A stretch of 64,000 nt of DNA from Erigeron canadensis. Taxonomy: Eukaryota; Streptophyta; Magnoliopsida; Asterales; Asteraceae. Shown here piece by piece: positions 10,730 through 21,336 of this stretch; the first letter of the stretch is position 1; every line of letters starts with the position of its first letter. Under the pieces are notes generated by a model. The model searched no databases. It had not been told where the DNA came from and saw only the letters and a program-made list of their open reading frames with translations. Made by a program: the position numbers and the translations under genes. The DNA is taken from the NCBI RefSeq assembly GCF_010389155.1, contig NC_057769.1, forward strand, positions 6,944,735-7,008,734, written 5' to 3'.

Positions 10730-12346
10730 TCATGACATCTTATACACAATAGTCATGTAATGCTTGGTTTTTAATATAGTGTCGTTGGTTGTACACGATC
10801 CTAAATAGATAATATTCTCAAATGTAAAAATTGATCGATGTTGATGTTTAAATAGAATAAAATAACTTGTATTTGTCTACCTAGCTAAAAGATTAATCAC
10901 AAATACGTTTAAAATAGAAATAAAATATACTTAATTTACATAAGAAAATAAATAGTACGTCCCATATGACACAACAAACTTTTTTTTCTTTCATATCTTT
11001 GTGAAATAAGAGTATAATTCAAAAATAGATACTTTTACAGATCGCTAGTTTTCTATTCGATCTAAATTGGCAAGGCTTTCTAAAATAGATTAGACATAGC
11101 AATATAGTATACAGAAGAAAATATATAGTCCCATAACCTATTTTTCACTTTCACATCCTTGTGAAGTTGTGAACAATAATTCAAGTATGGAAAATGATTA
11201 ATCAACCTAACTCATATGTCTAAAAATCAATTTAAAATCTTAAGAATTTGACATGTGGATTCCATTAATTCTCTTTCCTAATCTTGCCCCCTGATTTTTC
11301 CACATGACACCATCATATAATTAGGTCGATTATTAAGCATATAATTAGGTCGATTTATCATTATCATTATCCTTCAAGTATAGAAGCTTTCATTATTACT
11401 TCCTCCGTCTCGCTTTAAATGTCCAAGTTTGACTATTTGACTCCTTTTTTTCAACTTTAACCGTAAATATATTTGTTTGTGTTATATAATATTTGATAAA
11501 AAAAAAAAATTATATCACTGAAAATACATTCAAAACTCAATCCATTCATATATTTTATATTAAGTATTAAGTAAATATTTATCGTCAAAGTTGAAAAAAC
11601 TTGACTCAAAAAGTTAACTAAAACATTTAAAATGAGACTGATGCAATATTTTTAATTCTCAATTGGCAAGTTTCTTTATTTTTTTTAAATGCAAGTTATC
11701 TTACCCTTACTTTTAAATCTATACCATCTATATAAACAAACCATCCTCCTAAAATTTAACACTATGCCTTTAAAGTTTCTAATTACCCTTTTAATCTATA
11801 CTACCATTAAAACTTTATCCCTGAAATTTCAAAAATACCCTTAAAAAAAACCTTACGCCTGTCCTTTCCCTTCCCTGAAGTTGCTCACATAGTATACCAA
11901 AAAAACACACATGCGTTACTGAATTTAATCAATCAACATAATTACGCTCACTCTAAAACAACAACGGCAGTTTGCACTTTCTACCAAACTAAGAAACACT
12001 TGAGTTGAATCATACATTCATGTAATAACACGGTACCGCTACTTAACCAGTGTTTTATTCTTATGCCCCACCGCATCACGCGAGTACAAGACTAGTTACA
12101 TGTATAATTTAGACATAATTACAAGAATAATTGTGATAAAATCGAAGACACCCGTAAACCCTTAATGGTACCCCACAAATAAAGAAATTAAAACTCAAAC
12201 CCAAGTTAAATTTTAGGGGACATATTGGTACCTAATATAAGTTGAGTAATCTTGTCTTCAACATACTTTTGTTTTTCCAAAAAAGAAAAAAGAATCGTGT
12301 CTCAACTTATGATCTACTAATATTATAATTTTATATAATGTTTAAA
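10730..12346. other. intergenic region with MITE remnants
   Basis: No coding sequence is supported. It holds a relic of the GACATGTGG/CCCCCTGATTTT MITE family seen at 28841 and 62201 (about 11245-11315), a tandem CATATAATTAGGTCGAT repeat near 11319-11355, and a Stowaway-like MITE. Confidence 0.5.
11399..11646. mobile_element. Stowaway-like MITE
   Basis: The left end CTTCCTCCGTCTCGCTTTAA and the reverse complement of the right end (TTGCATCAGTCTCATTTTAA) form diverged TIRs. The element is flanked by TA on both sides (11397-11398 and 11647-11648), as expected for Tc1/mariner-type elements. Internal AAGTTTGACT/AGTTAACT motifs mirror each other. Confidence 0.6.
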
Positions 12347-12689
12347 GTTAATGTTGTAAACCAAAATAAAATCACACATTAGCATACTACATCTTACATA
12401 ATACAAATTATTTAACAAAAAGTACAAATTGTTTAAAATTGTTCATTACATTGATATCATACAATACATAAGATTTATAGAGATATCACTTTCTATCTTT
12501 AAAACATCAAGATTTTGTTCTATATGGATTTAATTAATGGTCATGGTTCTATATTCTAATATTTTATGCATTGTATGATATCACTGTAATGAACAACTTT
12601 AAACAATTTGTATTTTTTGTTAAATAATTTGTATTATGTAAGATGTAGTATGCTAATGTGTGATTTTATTTTGGTCGACAACATTAACT
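12347..12689. repeat. Foldback with ~130-bp arms
   Basis: The left arm (about 12347-12476) and right arm (about 12562-12689) are reverse complements with only a few mismatches, from GTTAATGTTG through TCACACATTAGCATACTACA to ATCATACAAT(A/G)CATAA. The loop is about 85 bp. It resembles a foldback MITE. Related single-arm sequence occurs at 12720-12770 and 14936-15040. Confidence 0.7.
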
Positions 12690-13161
12690 AATTGGTATTA
12701 TTTAAGTTTCTAGATAGTTTGCTAAGTATTTAGTATTTTTGTAAGATGTAGTATGCATTGTATGATATATTTACTACGTAAGATGACAAAACAGTTCGTA
12801 TAATTTTAATTTTTAGAGCATACGGTATGGACAGAAAACACCGATTCCGGACATCTATATGGCAATCGGCGTTGAGCTCTCTCCCATCCCTTCCCCGTCC
12901 GGCACCGAACACTACATCAAGATTCTTCATTCTCATGCCGATGTCTGGCGTTCTTTGTGTCTTGTTTTAAGTGAATTGATTGATGTCGACAACAATTCCT
13001 TTTATTCTTTCTTTCTTGTTTTTTCTGGTTTAATATTTGTTTTGTTTTTTCTTCTCCCTATTTTTATCTTATTTTTCTACTTTTTTTTTCACAGTAGCGT
13101 ATATATACACAAAATATATGTATATGTATATGTATATAAATTGCAGAGTCACATCTCACAT

Positions 13162-14542
13162 TAGGGATGAGAAAAAAAAACCGTGACCCAACCCGGAACC
13201 GGCCCGAACTATCCGTAGGGCTAACGAGTCGGGTCACGGGTCAAGCTTTTGTGGCATTTTCAGGTCACGGGTTGAGCGGTTCGGGCCGGGCCGGGTTAAG
13301 CCTGAACCCGACCCGGCCTGAACCTTCACGGGTTGGGTCACGGTTCCTATTTTCATGTACTTACGGGTAGAGGTGCAACAATCGGTTAACCGGTTAGGTT
13401 ATTTATATGTAATAACTGAAACCGGTTTTTTTTTTATAAAAAAATAATCGGTTTCGGTTAACCTATACCGGTTAATAACCGATTCCTATACGGGAAAACC
13501 TTAACTGATGTAATCGATTTCGGTTTATAAAAACCGGTTAACCGATAGTGGTTAACCGATAAGCAGTTTTTATTAACCGGTGCAGACAGGAACAAAAATG
13601 CGTAGCTAAACAGCACTAACAAGAAAAGGAACGAAGGCAGCATGTGAAAAGAAGTACATAAAAACTAATGTAAGTACACATTAATCAAATATAATAAAGT
13701 CATACTTGAATTAATCAAAACATTGGGAAACAGCTGTATTCTATTAGCTATACTTTTATATCGATAAAAATAAATAAATATATTATTATCTTGGAGTGGG
13801 TTGATGCCACGTAAATATAAAAGCAAAATGTGGTATAGTAAGTTTAGTTTATATAGTGACACATGCTTTTCCCATTTTTTTACAAAGTATCCCACCTCAT
13901 CTCTATGTTGAGCCATCATCAAATAAGCACAAATAAGCATATACATGAAGAAAAAAAATACGAAAACTATTATCTTTCCACTCAAATAAGCCTAGAAATA
14001 TCTCATCAAACCATTAAGAAAACATAAAAACTTAAAACCTAAACACACAATAATGGCAAGCAAGAAAGCAGGCAATCAAGAAAGCAAAGGAAGTAGTTAA
14101 AAGCATATATCTTGCAAGATACATCGACTGATATGCAGATTATGGTATGAAATAGCTTCATTCCCATCAAGGTTTCAGCCAAAAGATGGTATGAACACAA
14201 GAGCTACTTACACATTTGAAAGATGATGGAACTACTATGAATGATTGTCAATAGATAATAGTATATTAGATAGGTTAACCGATTATAGGTTATTTTTCTA
14301 TAAAAAAAAACAGTTAATGATTAATCGGTTAATAACCGGTTCTTGTTTTGAAAGTGATGATCGGTTACTAACCTACGGTTTATAATAACCTATAACCGGT
14401 ACAGTAAAAATCGGTTAGTAACCGGTTGGATTAACTGGTTTTTGAACGGGTCGGTTAGGTTAACCGATTTTTTTGTGCACCTCTACTTATGGGTCACGGG
14501 CCGGGTCAGGTTTTCACGGGTCGGGCCATATGTACATCCCTA
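13162..14542. mobile_element. hAT-type MITE (outer), interrupted by a second element
   Basis: The ends are TAGGGATG and CATCCCTA. A perfect 8-bp target-site duplication TCTCACAT flanks it (13154-13161 and 14543-14550), which identifies the hAT superfamily. Its own sequence is GC-rich with repeated GGGTCACGGGT and CGGGCCGGG words. The middle (13368-14485) is a later insertion. Frames across it are not genes. Confidence 0.85.
13368..14485. mobile_element. Nested hAT-type MITE (inner)
   Basis: The TIRs are TAGAGGTGCA and TGCACCTCTA with subterminal ATCGGTTAACC repeats. Flanking 8-bp duplications are CTTACGGG (13360-13367) and CTTATGGG (14486-14493), one mismatch apart. The interior has many CGGTTAACCG-like palindromes at both ends and an AT-rich core, with no transposase frame. 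It inserted into the outer hAT MITE. Confidence 0.8.
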
Positions 14543-14550
14543 TCTCACAT

Positions 14551-16130
14551 GGAACTATGAAGCATGGGATCAAAAACTCAAATACTGCAGCCATTTAATA
14601 TTCCTTGAATAAAATTTTCAATTTAACCCCTAATGTATTACAAAATTGTTATTTTAGTTTTATGAATTTTTAGATAATTTTATACTTCAGTATGTTTAAT
14701 GTAATATGATGTTTTATATTTTTTTTGTTTTACGTTATTATTAGGGATAGTTTAAAAGATACTTTATATGATATAGGACAGTTTATAAAAGATGGAAAAA
14801 AAAGTTGTATTCTGCGTTCTGCGTCGTTTTGCATCCATAACGGCTTCAAATTGATAAAATGATGAAAGCTGATGTGTTGCTGATGTGGCGTTCTGAATGG
14901 TTTTGCGTGGAGAAATCATACCTGATGCTCTTAGGTAGTTTGTTAAGTAGTTCGTATTTATATAAGATTTAATATGTATTGTATCATATCACTCGATCCG
15001 AAGAAAAACTTTAAACAGTGTGTATTTTTGTTAACAAGCACCACTCATAGTAGTTTTTATAAATTTTTAATGCCAAAATATTTGTCCTTATTTATTGGGG
15101 AGTGATATATCTACAACATATTTTAGCCATCTACAAAATACATATTTTATTGTACAGTGTACAACTGTGTAAAGCATGTATTGTTGTAGATATATCATTC
15201 CCTTTAATTATTATCATTTTTGTTTTGATAAATAAAAAAAACACATGTCAAACATGGAAAAATTAGATAAGGAGGTAATCTATAGAACAATGCATGTTGT
15301 GTGATAATATCTAATCTTTGAAAAATTGGATAACGGAGGAAATCTACACGGATAAGTAGGAAATCTATACATAACAAAGCATCTAGAATAAAGAGTTATT
15401 TTTTTTAACACTTTTGGTCCCTAATAGTTGTGGGTTTATATAAGAAGGCTTCTTAATGAAATTAGGTTCATTTCAAATAGGTTTTCTCCTTATCCATTTT
15501 TTTCTCCTTTACATCCACTTTTTTCTTATTACATTTTTTAAGCCGCTTGTGATTTGATTGGAGTTAACATCTACTTGATGACATCTCACTTCATTATCTT
15601 CAATGTTTCAATTGAATTTACGACTATGTTTTCACTGTTTAAAATTACGTAAACTATCTAATACATGTTTTAATATTTTTATGTGACATCAATTTGGTAA
15701 TATACATATATAATAGATTTTTTTTCATTATTTTTTATTAATTATTTCAAATATTTTTTTCATTATTTTTTATTAATTATTTCAAATATTTTTCAGTTTC
15801 ATAAATTGTAGCTTATTCCCATAACACTTCCACTATTACTTCCAAAATTTAACTTTATCCAAACAAGTTGCCGATATGTTTCTTAAGATATTGATACTTT
15901 TTTAGAAATTATTTTAATATAAATTTTATAAATGTTTGATTTATTTGTTAGGGTTAGCGTATGGGAAGATGCTGAAGTAAACGTTGTCAAGTTGAGCTAC
16001 TCTACTAATAGCTTGTCTTTTGACAAGATGGCTTTTGAATTTGCTCGTATACGTTGTTCGTGGATTTCACAGTTTTCATTATCATAGACACTAAATTGCT
16101 TGTGTTTTGACTAGATGTTGATAGGAAATC
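14551..16130. other. repeat-derived intergenic region
   Basis: No gene is supported. It holds a copy of the 12720-12770 repeat at 14936-15040, a short hairpin MITE at 15097-15202 and a direct repeat of about 34 bp at roughly 15722-15792. Confidence 0.45.
15097..15202. mobile_element. Short hairpin MITE
   Basis: GGGGAGTGATATATCTACAA at the left mirrors TTGTAGATATATCATTCCC at the right, with TTTA-containing flanks. It is too short to code and is a typical non-autonomous terminal-inverted-repeat element. Confidence 0.55.
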
Positions 16131-16273
16131 AAAAGATGTTGGATAAAGTTTTGATCGGAAAAATCTGATTATTTAACAAAATCTGAGCTACACTATATAT
16201 ATTACATATACAATCAAAACAATAGACTAGATCTCAAAATTAGAAAATGTTCGCTAAAATGTTGATCAGAGAA

Positions 16274-18203
16274 TGAAAGAATCCGACTCGATAAACCGAA
16301 AATACAAGTTTTATTTTTTACCCCCACTGCGACTCAGTGGGGTTAGGACACCTCCCACTGGGACTCAGTGGGAAATCTCTGATCTGCGAGCGAAAAACCT
16401 CCCACTGCGACTCAGTGGGGTTAGGACACCTCCCACTGCGACTCAGTCGGAACTTTCTGGACCTGCACCAGATGCAAAAACCAGCCATTTGACATACCAA
16501 ACAACTCCAAACTATAATATTCATTTGCCCAACTTTCACAAACTAAATTTCAAATATTCCAACAACTATAAAGACACATTTCAAACACATTTACAACATC
16601 AACGAGTACACAAATCAAGATTTCCATCAAACGGGTCATTTACCCCTTTGACACCTTTTTGACCAAAATTATGAATTCACAACTATCCAAAAATTTTACA
16701 ACTGGAACATTTACAAAAATTTACCCAAAAGCATGACCCCCAACTAAAATGTACCATGAGCCAAGAAATGAGGGACAACTAAGCTTCTATACCAAAAGAT
16801 CGTCATTCGCCCGGGAATGACCTAATTACCTTCAAGACGTCCAAAAATCGCTTCAAACTCTATATCAACTATTTTCAATCAACAATCACTAGTTCTTTCC
16901 TCTGAAACTACCTATAAGAGGGTAAACATCTAAAATATAAGCAAAGGCTTAGTGAATATACTTGCATAAAATTATACATACGAAGGAGGGCAAAAACACA
17001 AAAGACTATCGCATGTAGCCAATGATACCGTCATATCATCACTTGCATACTCATTTTTGTGCTAACAAAACATACATGTATCCATATACGCTAAACAATA
17101 ATCTCAAGAGGTTCTTAGGCCTCAAAGGTTCTTAGGCCTTTATCTCATATCAACTATGGGGTTCTTAGGCCCCGGAGGTTCTTAGGCCTCATAAACAATG
17201 CCCCACATGGGCTTAACACCGAACCAATTACCATGCTTGGAACATTCACATCTCATGGTAATTGGCCCAACGTATACATAAAGGTATGCAAATATAGTCA
17301 CCTCCTCCGCAACAAGGACAATTAAGCTATAACAATAATGCTCAACAAGCTCAACCTATAATCATATCATAAAAAAAATGCATTAAGCTTACATTCACAA
17401 CTTGACTAGCTCAACCTAGTCTTACTCAATCACTAGCCTTTCTAAACCCAAAACCCAACCCATTTGTCATTGAGTTACTTTCTATCTTACAATAACATTA
17501 GGTAGCTTATTCTACCCCTTTTCCTCATCATTTCAATAACTAACAAAAATCCATCTTTTCTCACAAATTGACATTATCACATGCACTTATCAACTTCATA
17601 ATCAAACACATTATATAACTCAATGACAATTAGGTTAACTAAGGAATTGGGGAAAATTACCTATAATTCATTCTCTAGCAAAAACCCCCAAATTGGTTCA
17701 CTCATGAACCCTAATTTCATGAGAAATGATAAAGTTAAATTGGGGAAATTCATTACCTCAACAATGGAAGACAATTACTTAAGGTTTTCAATTCACAAAT
17801 CTTTCCCCTTTTCTTCTAGATTTTCGGCCACCACCCTTCACCACTCAAACCCTAACTTTTAAATTTGCTTGATAGAAAATGATGATGATGATGATTAATA
17901 TTATGATTTATATCTCTGGATTGAAGGAATTAAACTTTGATCTTTGATGAAGGAATGAAGAAGATGCATGAAGAGGTGAAGAGCAAGTTTAGTGGAAGTG
18001 TGAGTAAAGAGAAAATGCAAGTGTCTGGCACTCTCTATGGGTGCCACGACCCACCTCAGCCATTGTGGGTATTTTACCCGCTATCCACTAAAATTTCAAC
18101 TAAATTAACCCCGCTACAAAAATAAAATACTAAGAATTTATTTTAATGTCAAAACTACAAAAAGGGGTTAATTTATTTATCTTTAAAACCTCGGGGTGTT
18201 ACA
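16274..18203 (-). mobile_element. Solo LTR (1.93 kb), Ty3/gypsy-like
   Basis: On the minus strand the element begins TGTAACACCCCGAGG and ends ...GATTCTTTCA (TG...CA). A perfect 5-bp duplication GAGAA flanks it (16269-16273 and 18204-18208). No primer-binding site, polypurine tract or retrotransposon protein is present, so it is a solo LTR rather than a full element. A TGTAACACCC start is common among long plant Ty3/gypsy LTRs, which is the only basis for family assignment. Inside are four GGTTCTTAGGCC direct repeats (about 17109-17191) and the hairpin repeats at 16323-16450. Short open frames inside are not considered genes. Confidence 0.85.
16323..16450. repeat. Four CCCACTG-CAGTGGG hairpin repeats within the LTR
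   Basis: Copies at 16323-16341, 16354-16372, 16401-16419 and 16432-16450 each form a 7-bp perfect stem with a 5-nt loop (CGACT or GGACT); the last carries one mismatch. A GGTTAGGACACCT spacer recurs between copies 1-2 and 3-4. They lie within about 180 bp of the 3' end of the LTR in its transcriptional orientation. Confidence 0.8.
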
Positions 18204-18860
18204 GAGAAATCCAATCCTTTAACAAAATTTAAGCTACAAAGTATAAATTAGATTATACAGATTCGTCATTTAAAACAATAAACTAGATCTCAAAATTCGA
18301 AAAAGTTCACCAAAATTTTGATTGTAAATTTCCAATCCTTTGACAACATCTGAACGACACAATATAAATTACACATACAGATTCATCAATCAAAACAATA
18401 TACTAGATCTCGAAATCCGAAAAGGTTTGCCAAAATGTTGATCGGAAAAATTCTGATCCTTTAACAAAATATAAGCTACACTATAAATTACATATCCAGA
18501 TTCGTCAATCAAAATAATAAATTAGATCTCAACATCCGAAAATGTTCAGCAAATTGTTGATGAGAAAAATTTGATCCTTTAAAGTTGAGCGTCGAGTAAC
18601 TGTATTCACCACCACCTTTTCCAACGCCGTATAGGTAACCACCAAAATTGCTTCTGTTTTTTTTTTTAATGAATAATTTAGTATGTTTAGGAATCTCGAT
18701 ATTGTAACATGTGATTACACCATATAACTTCATGTAATATAAATTGACTTGAATGGTGAATTAGAGACCAAAACAAATTGTAATCGGGACTTGTCGGGAT
18801 TTGGTACTGATATCCAGGTCTCTTCCCGGTACTATTTCAAATGAACGAGGGTCATTACCA

Positions 18861-20716
18861 TGTTTTGCCAAATTTTGTAACCCCAATGCCATTGCCATGA
18901 AAACCTGTAGGCATCTTAACTAATACGAGTATCTGCTTTTGTAATGAAAAACATGAAAAGTAGAATAATAAGTACAATATGATGTGCAAATATAACCATA
19001 TATGTTCAATGTTTTACCTTAATTTTTATATATTATATATATTTGAACTTTACATTTGTTTAGCTCCTACGAAAATTTTGTAGCTTAGTTGGTACAAAGC
19101 TCAATTGGAAAACTGGGAGCTTGTTTATATACAAAAATTTATTGTGTTACAGATATTGTTTCCAGTATTACTATAAAGTTTATATTAAAGTTTTAAGTTA
19201 TATTTTGCTTTATACCCGACTATCGATCGGGGATAACGAATTATATATTGGACAAAGTTTTGTTTTACTTACTATATAATCTATTGGGGAAAAAAAACGA
19301 AAGACACATAAACTCAAACTTGGACCAGAAACTAATCAACATGAGAACAACTACCACCAATCAACATGAGAACAACTACCACCAAGTAGGGGTGTTGATG
19401 GGTCAGGTTAATTGGGTTTCGGGTTATTTGGTTCGGGTTATTCGGGTTTCAAAGAATTATAAGTTAACCCGTAACCCAAACCAAATAATATTTGGGTTAT
19501 TTGGGTTTGGGTTGTTTGAGTTCGGGTTTTTTAGATCGGGTTTTGGTTAACCCAAATAAAATGTCATTGAATTTACGTGCATTAGTTACGCAATATTAAT
19601 ATAATTTCAATTTCAAAAACTTGAATAATAGTGATACTTATATAGACTAAGTTCTTTATTTTCAAATGTGTTGAAACACTTTTGATTATGCGTTTTTTGA
19701 ATTCTTGAATGAAAAAATGATAATATTATTAGAATAAAAGTCATAGACAAAACAAATAAATTACAAACTATATAAAAATATAGAAACTACTGATATCAAA
19801 TAAACAAATTTTGACAATATATAACTCTTTTTATATTCATATTTGTATCATCTTTTATTAGTGTATTTTTTAACATCCATTATTATTTAACTTTGCACGT
19901 TTCTGATTTTGTTTATAAATGAAAATTTAATATTCAAATAATATATACATTTTCACATCCATTATTATTAGTGTATATATATATAAATGCATCTTATTTG
20001 GGTTATTTGGGTTGACCCAAACTATAACATTTTCACCCACAACCTAAACCAATTAAGCTTTGGGTTATTTGGGTTAACCCAAATGACGACCCACAAATCA
20101 AATAACCCAACTTGTATCACCCAAACCCATTCGGGTTGAATCGGGTTATTTGGGTTTGGTTATTTTCAACACCCCTACCACCAAGTGACCAAACTAAAGA
20201 AAACACATTGATTAGTTTTTGGTCTGAGTTAGAGTTGATGTATTTTTGTTTTTTTTTCCCCAAATAGAATATATAGTAAGTAAAACAAACTTTGTCAAAT
20301 ATTATCTATTATCTCATATCAATGGTTGGGTATAAAGTTAGTTGAACTTAAAACTTTAATAACATATTTATAGTAATGCTGGAAACAGTATTTGTGGCAC
20401 AATAAATTTTTATATATAAACAAGTTTCCACTTTTCCCGTTGGGGTTTGTACCAATTAAGTTACAAAAAAATCTTTATAGGAACTAAACTGATGTAAATT
20501 TAAAAAATCTTTATAGGAACTAAACTGATGTAAATTTTTATTAATATAATATATAAAATTAAGGTGAAACATTGAATATATATGGTTATATTTGTACATT
20601 TATCGTATTATACTTATTATTCAACTTTTTATGTTTGTCATTACAAAGGCATATGTTAGTTAAGATGCCTAGGGAGATGTCATTGCTCAGGTTCTAAAAT
20701 TTAGCAAAAAAATGAA
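18861..20716. repeat. Long inverted repeat (arms ~480 bp) with a MITE in its loop
   Basis: The left arm (about 18861-19340) and right arm (about 20215-20716) are reverse complements with scattered differences. Matched landmarks are AGGCATCTTAACTAA, AATATAACCATATAT, GTTTTACTTACTATATA and AAACTAATCAA. Before the MITE insertion the loop was only about 60 bp. Arm length suggests a foldback or long-TIR element (MULE-like); terminal duplications were not resolved. Short tandem duplications decorate the arms (25 bp at about 19330-19380; ~36 bp at about 20465-20535). Confidence 0.75.
19387..20177. mobile_element. hAT-type MITE (791 bp)
   Basis: The TIRs are TAGGGGTGTTGA and TCAACACCCCTA. The 8-bp target-site duplication CCACCAAG is perfect (19379-19386 and 20178-20185). 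Subterminal GGGTTATTTGGGTT words repeat on both strands around an AT-rich core. It inserted in the loop of the long inverted repeat. No transposase is encoded. Confidence 0.85.
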
Positions 20717-21336
20717 AATTATCTAAAGTTATTCCAACTTACTAATAAAGTTGGGATGATCATGAGTTAAAATAAAAGGTTAAGGTTCAAAAATCATCAA
20801 TGAATCTTGGCTCTTGATTTTAATTTAAAGGTCATGATCATTCTAAATTTACTAGTAAAGTTTGCCCAACTTTAAGGGATCTCCATCCTTAAAAAAGGCA
20901 AAACATGATACCGATTTGGTTTTATTACAAACGATATCGGACTGGATAATGAATATCAATATCAAATCATTACAATTATCGATTACAGTTTGTTTTAATC
21001 TTTATTTCATTATTCGAGTCAATTTATGTTATATGAACGTATATGATGTGATCGCATGTTACCATCTGACATTCCTAAATATACTAAATTATTATATCGA
21101 TATACTAAATTATTAGTAGTATTTCAAGTTTGGATACAACTCAAAACTCAATTAATCCAAATTAGATCTATCCATTTATCCATATCTATATATATATATA
21201 AATAAAAAATAAAAAAAAAAAGAAGGAAACATTCGTAATTCTGTTACTTGTTTTTACGTTAAACAACCGAACAGCAAACAAATACGGACCAAACAAATAA
21301 AGACGCACGAAGCACTTGGGATTGTTTTTGCAGAAC
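20717..21336. other. upstream region of the kinase-like gene
   Basis: Contains an AAAGGTCATGATCATT MITE-like stretch with partial inverted symmetry (about 20735-20880; related to 34141-34315). A TATATATATAAATA promoter-like run at about 21189-21202 lies about 140 bp before the start codon of the next gene. Confidence 0.4.

Larger units (their letters stand above)
16140..18600. repeat. Tandem repeat array, unit ~111-120 bp, split by a solo LTR
   Basis: Units start with TTGATC(A/G)GA-like sequence at about 16151, 16262, 18318, 18438 and 18556. Each contains a (C/G)AATCCTTTAACAAAAT-like stretch, an ATTACATATACAGATTCGTC-like stretch and ACTAGATCTC(A/G)A. The second unit is cut at 16273 and resumes at 18209 after the LTR. 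Confidence 0.75.

Noticed and set aside
16323..16450. CRISPR-like array reading of the regularly spaced palindromes
   Set aside because: Spacers are repeated rather than unique, the context is an LTR in a plant nuclear genome and no cas gene exists.
16273..16662. Proline/threonine-rich 129-codon frame
   Set aside because: It lies within the solo LTR and its repeated peptide comes from the CCCACTG hairpin repeats.
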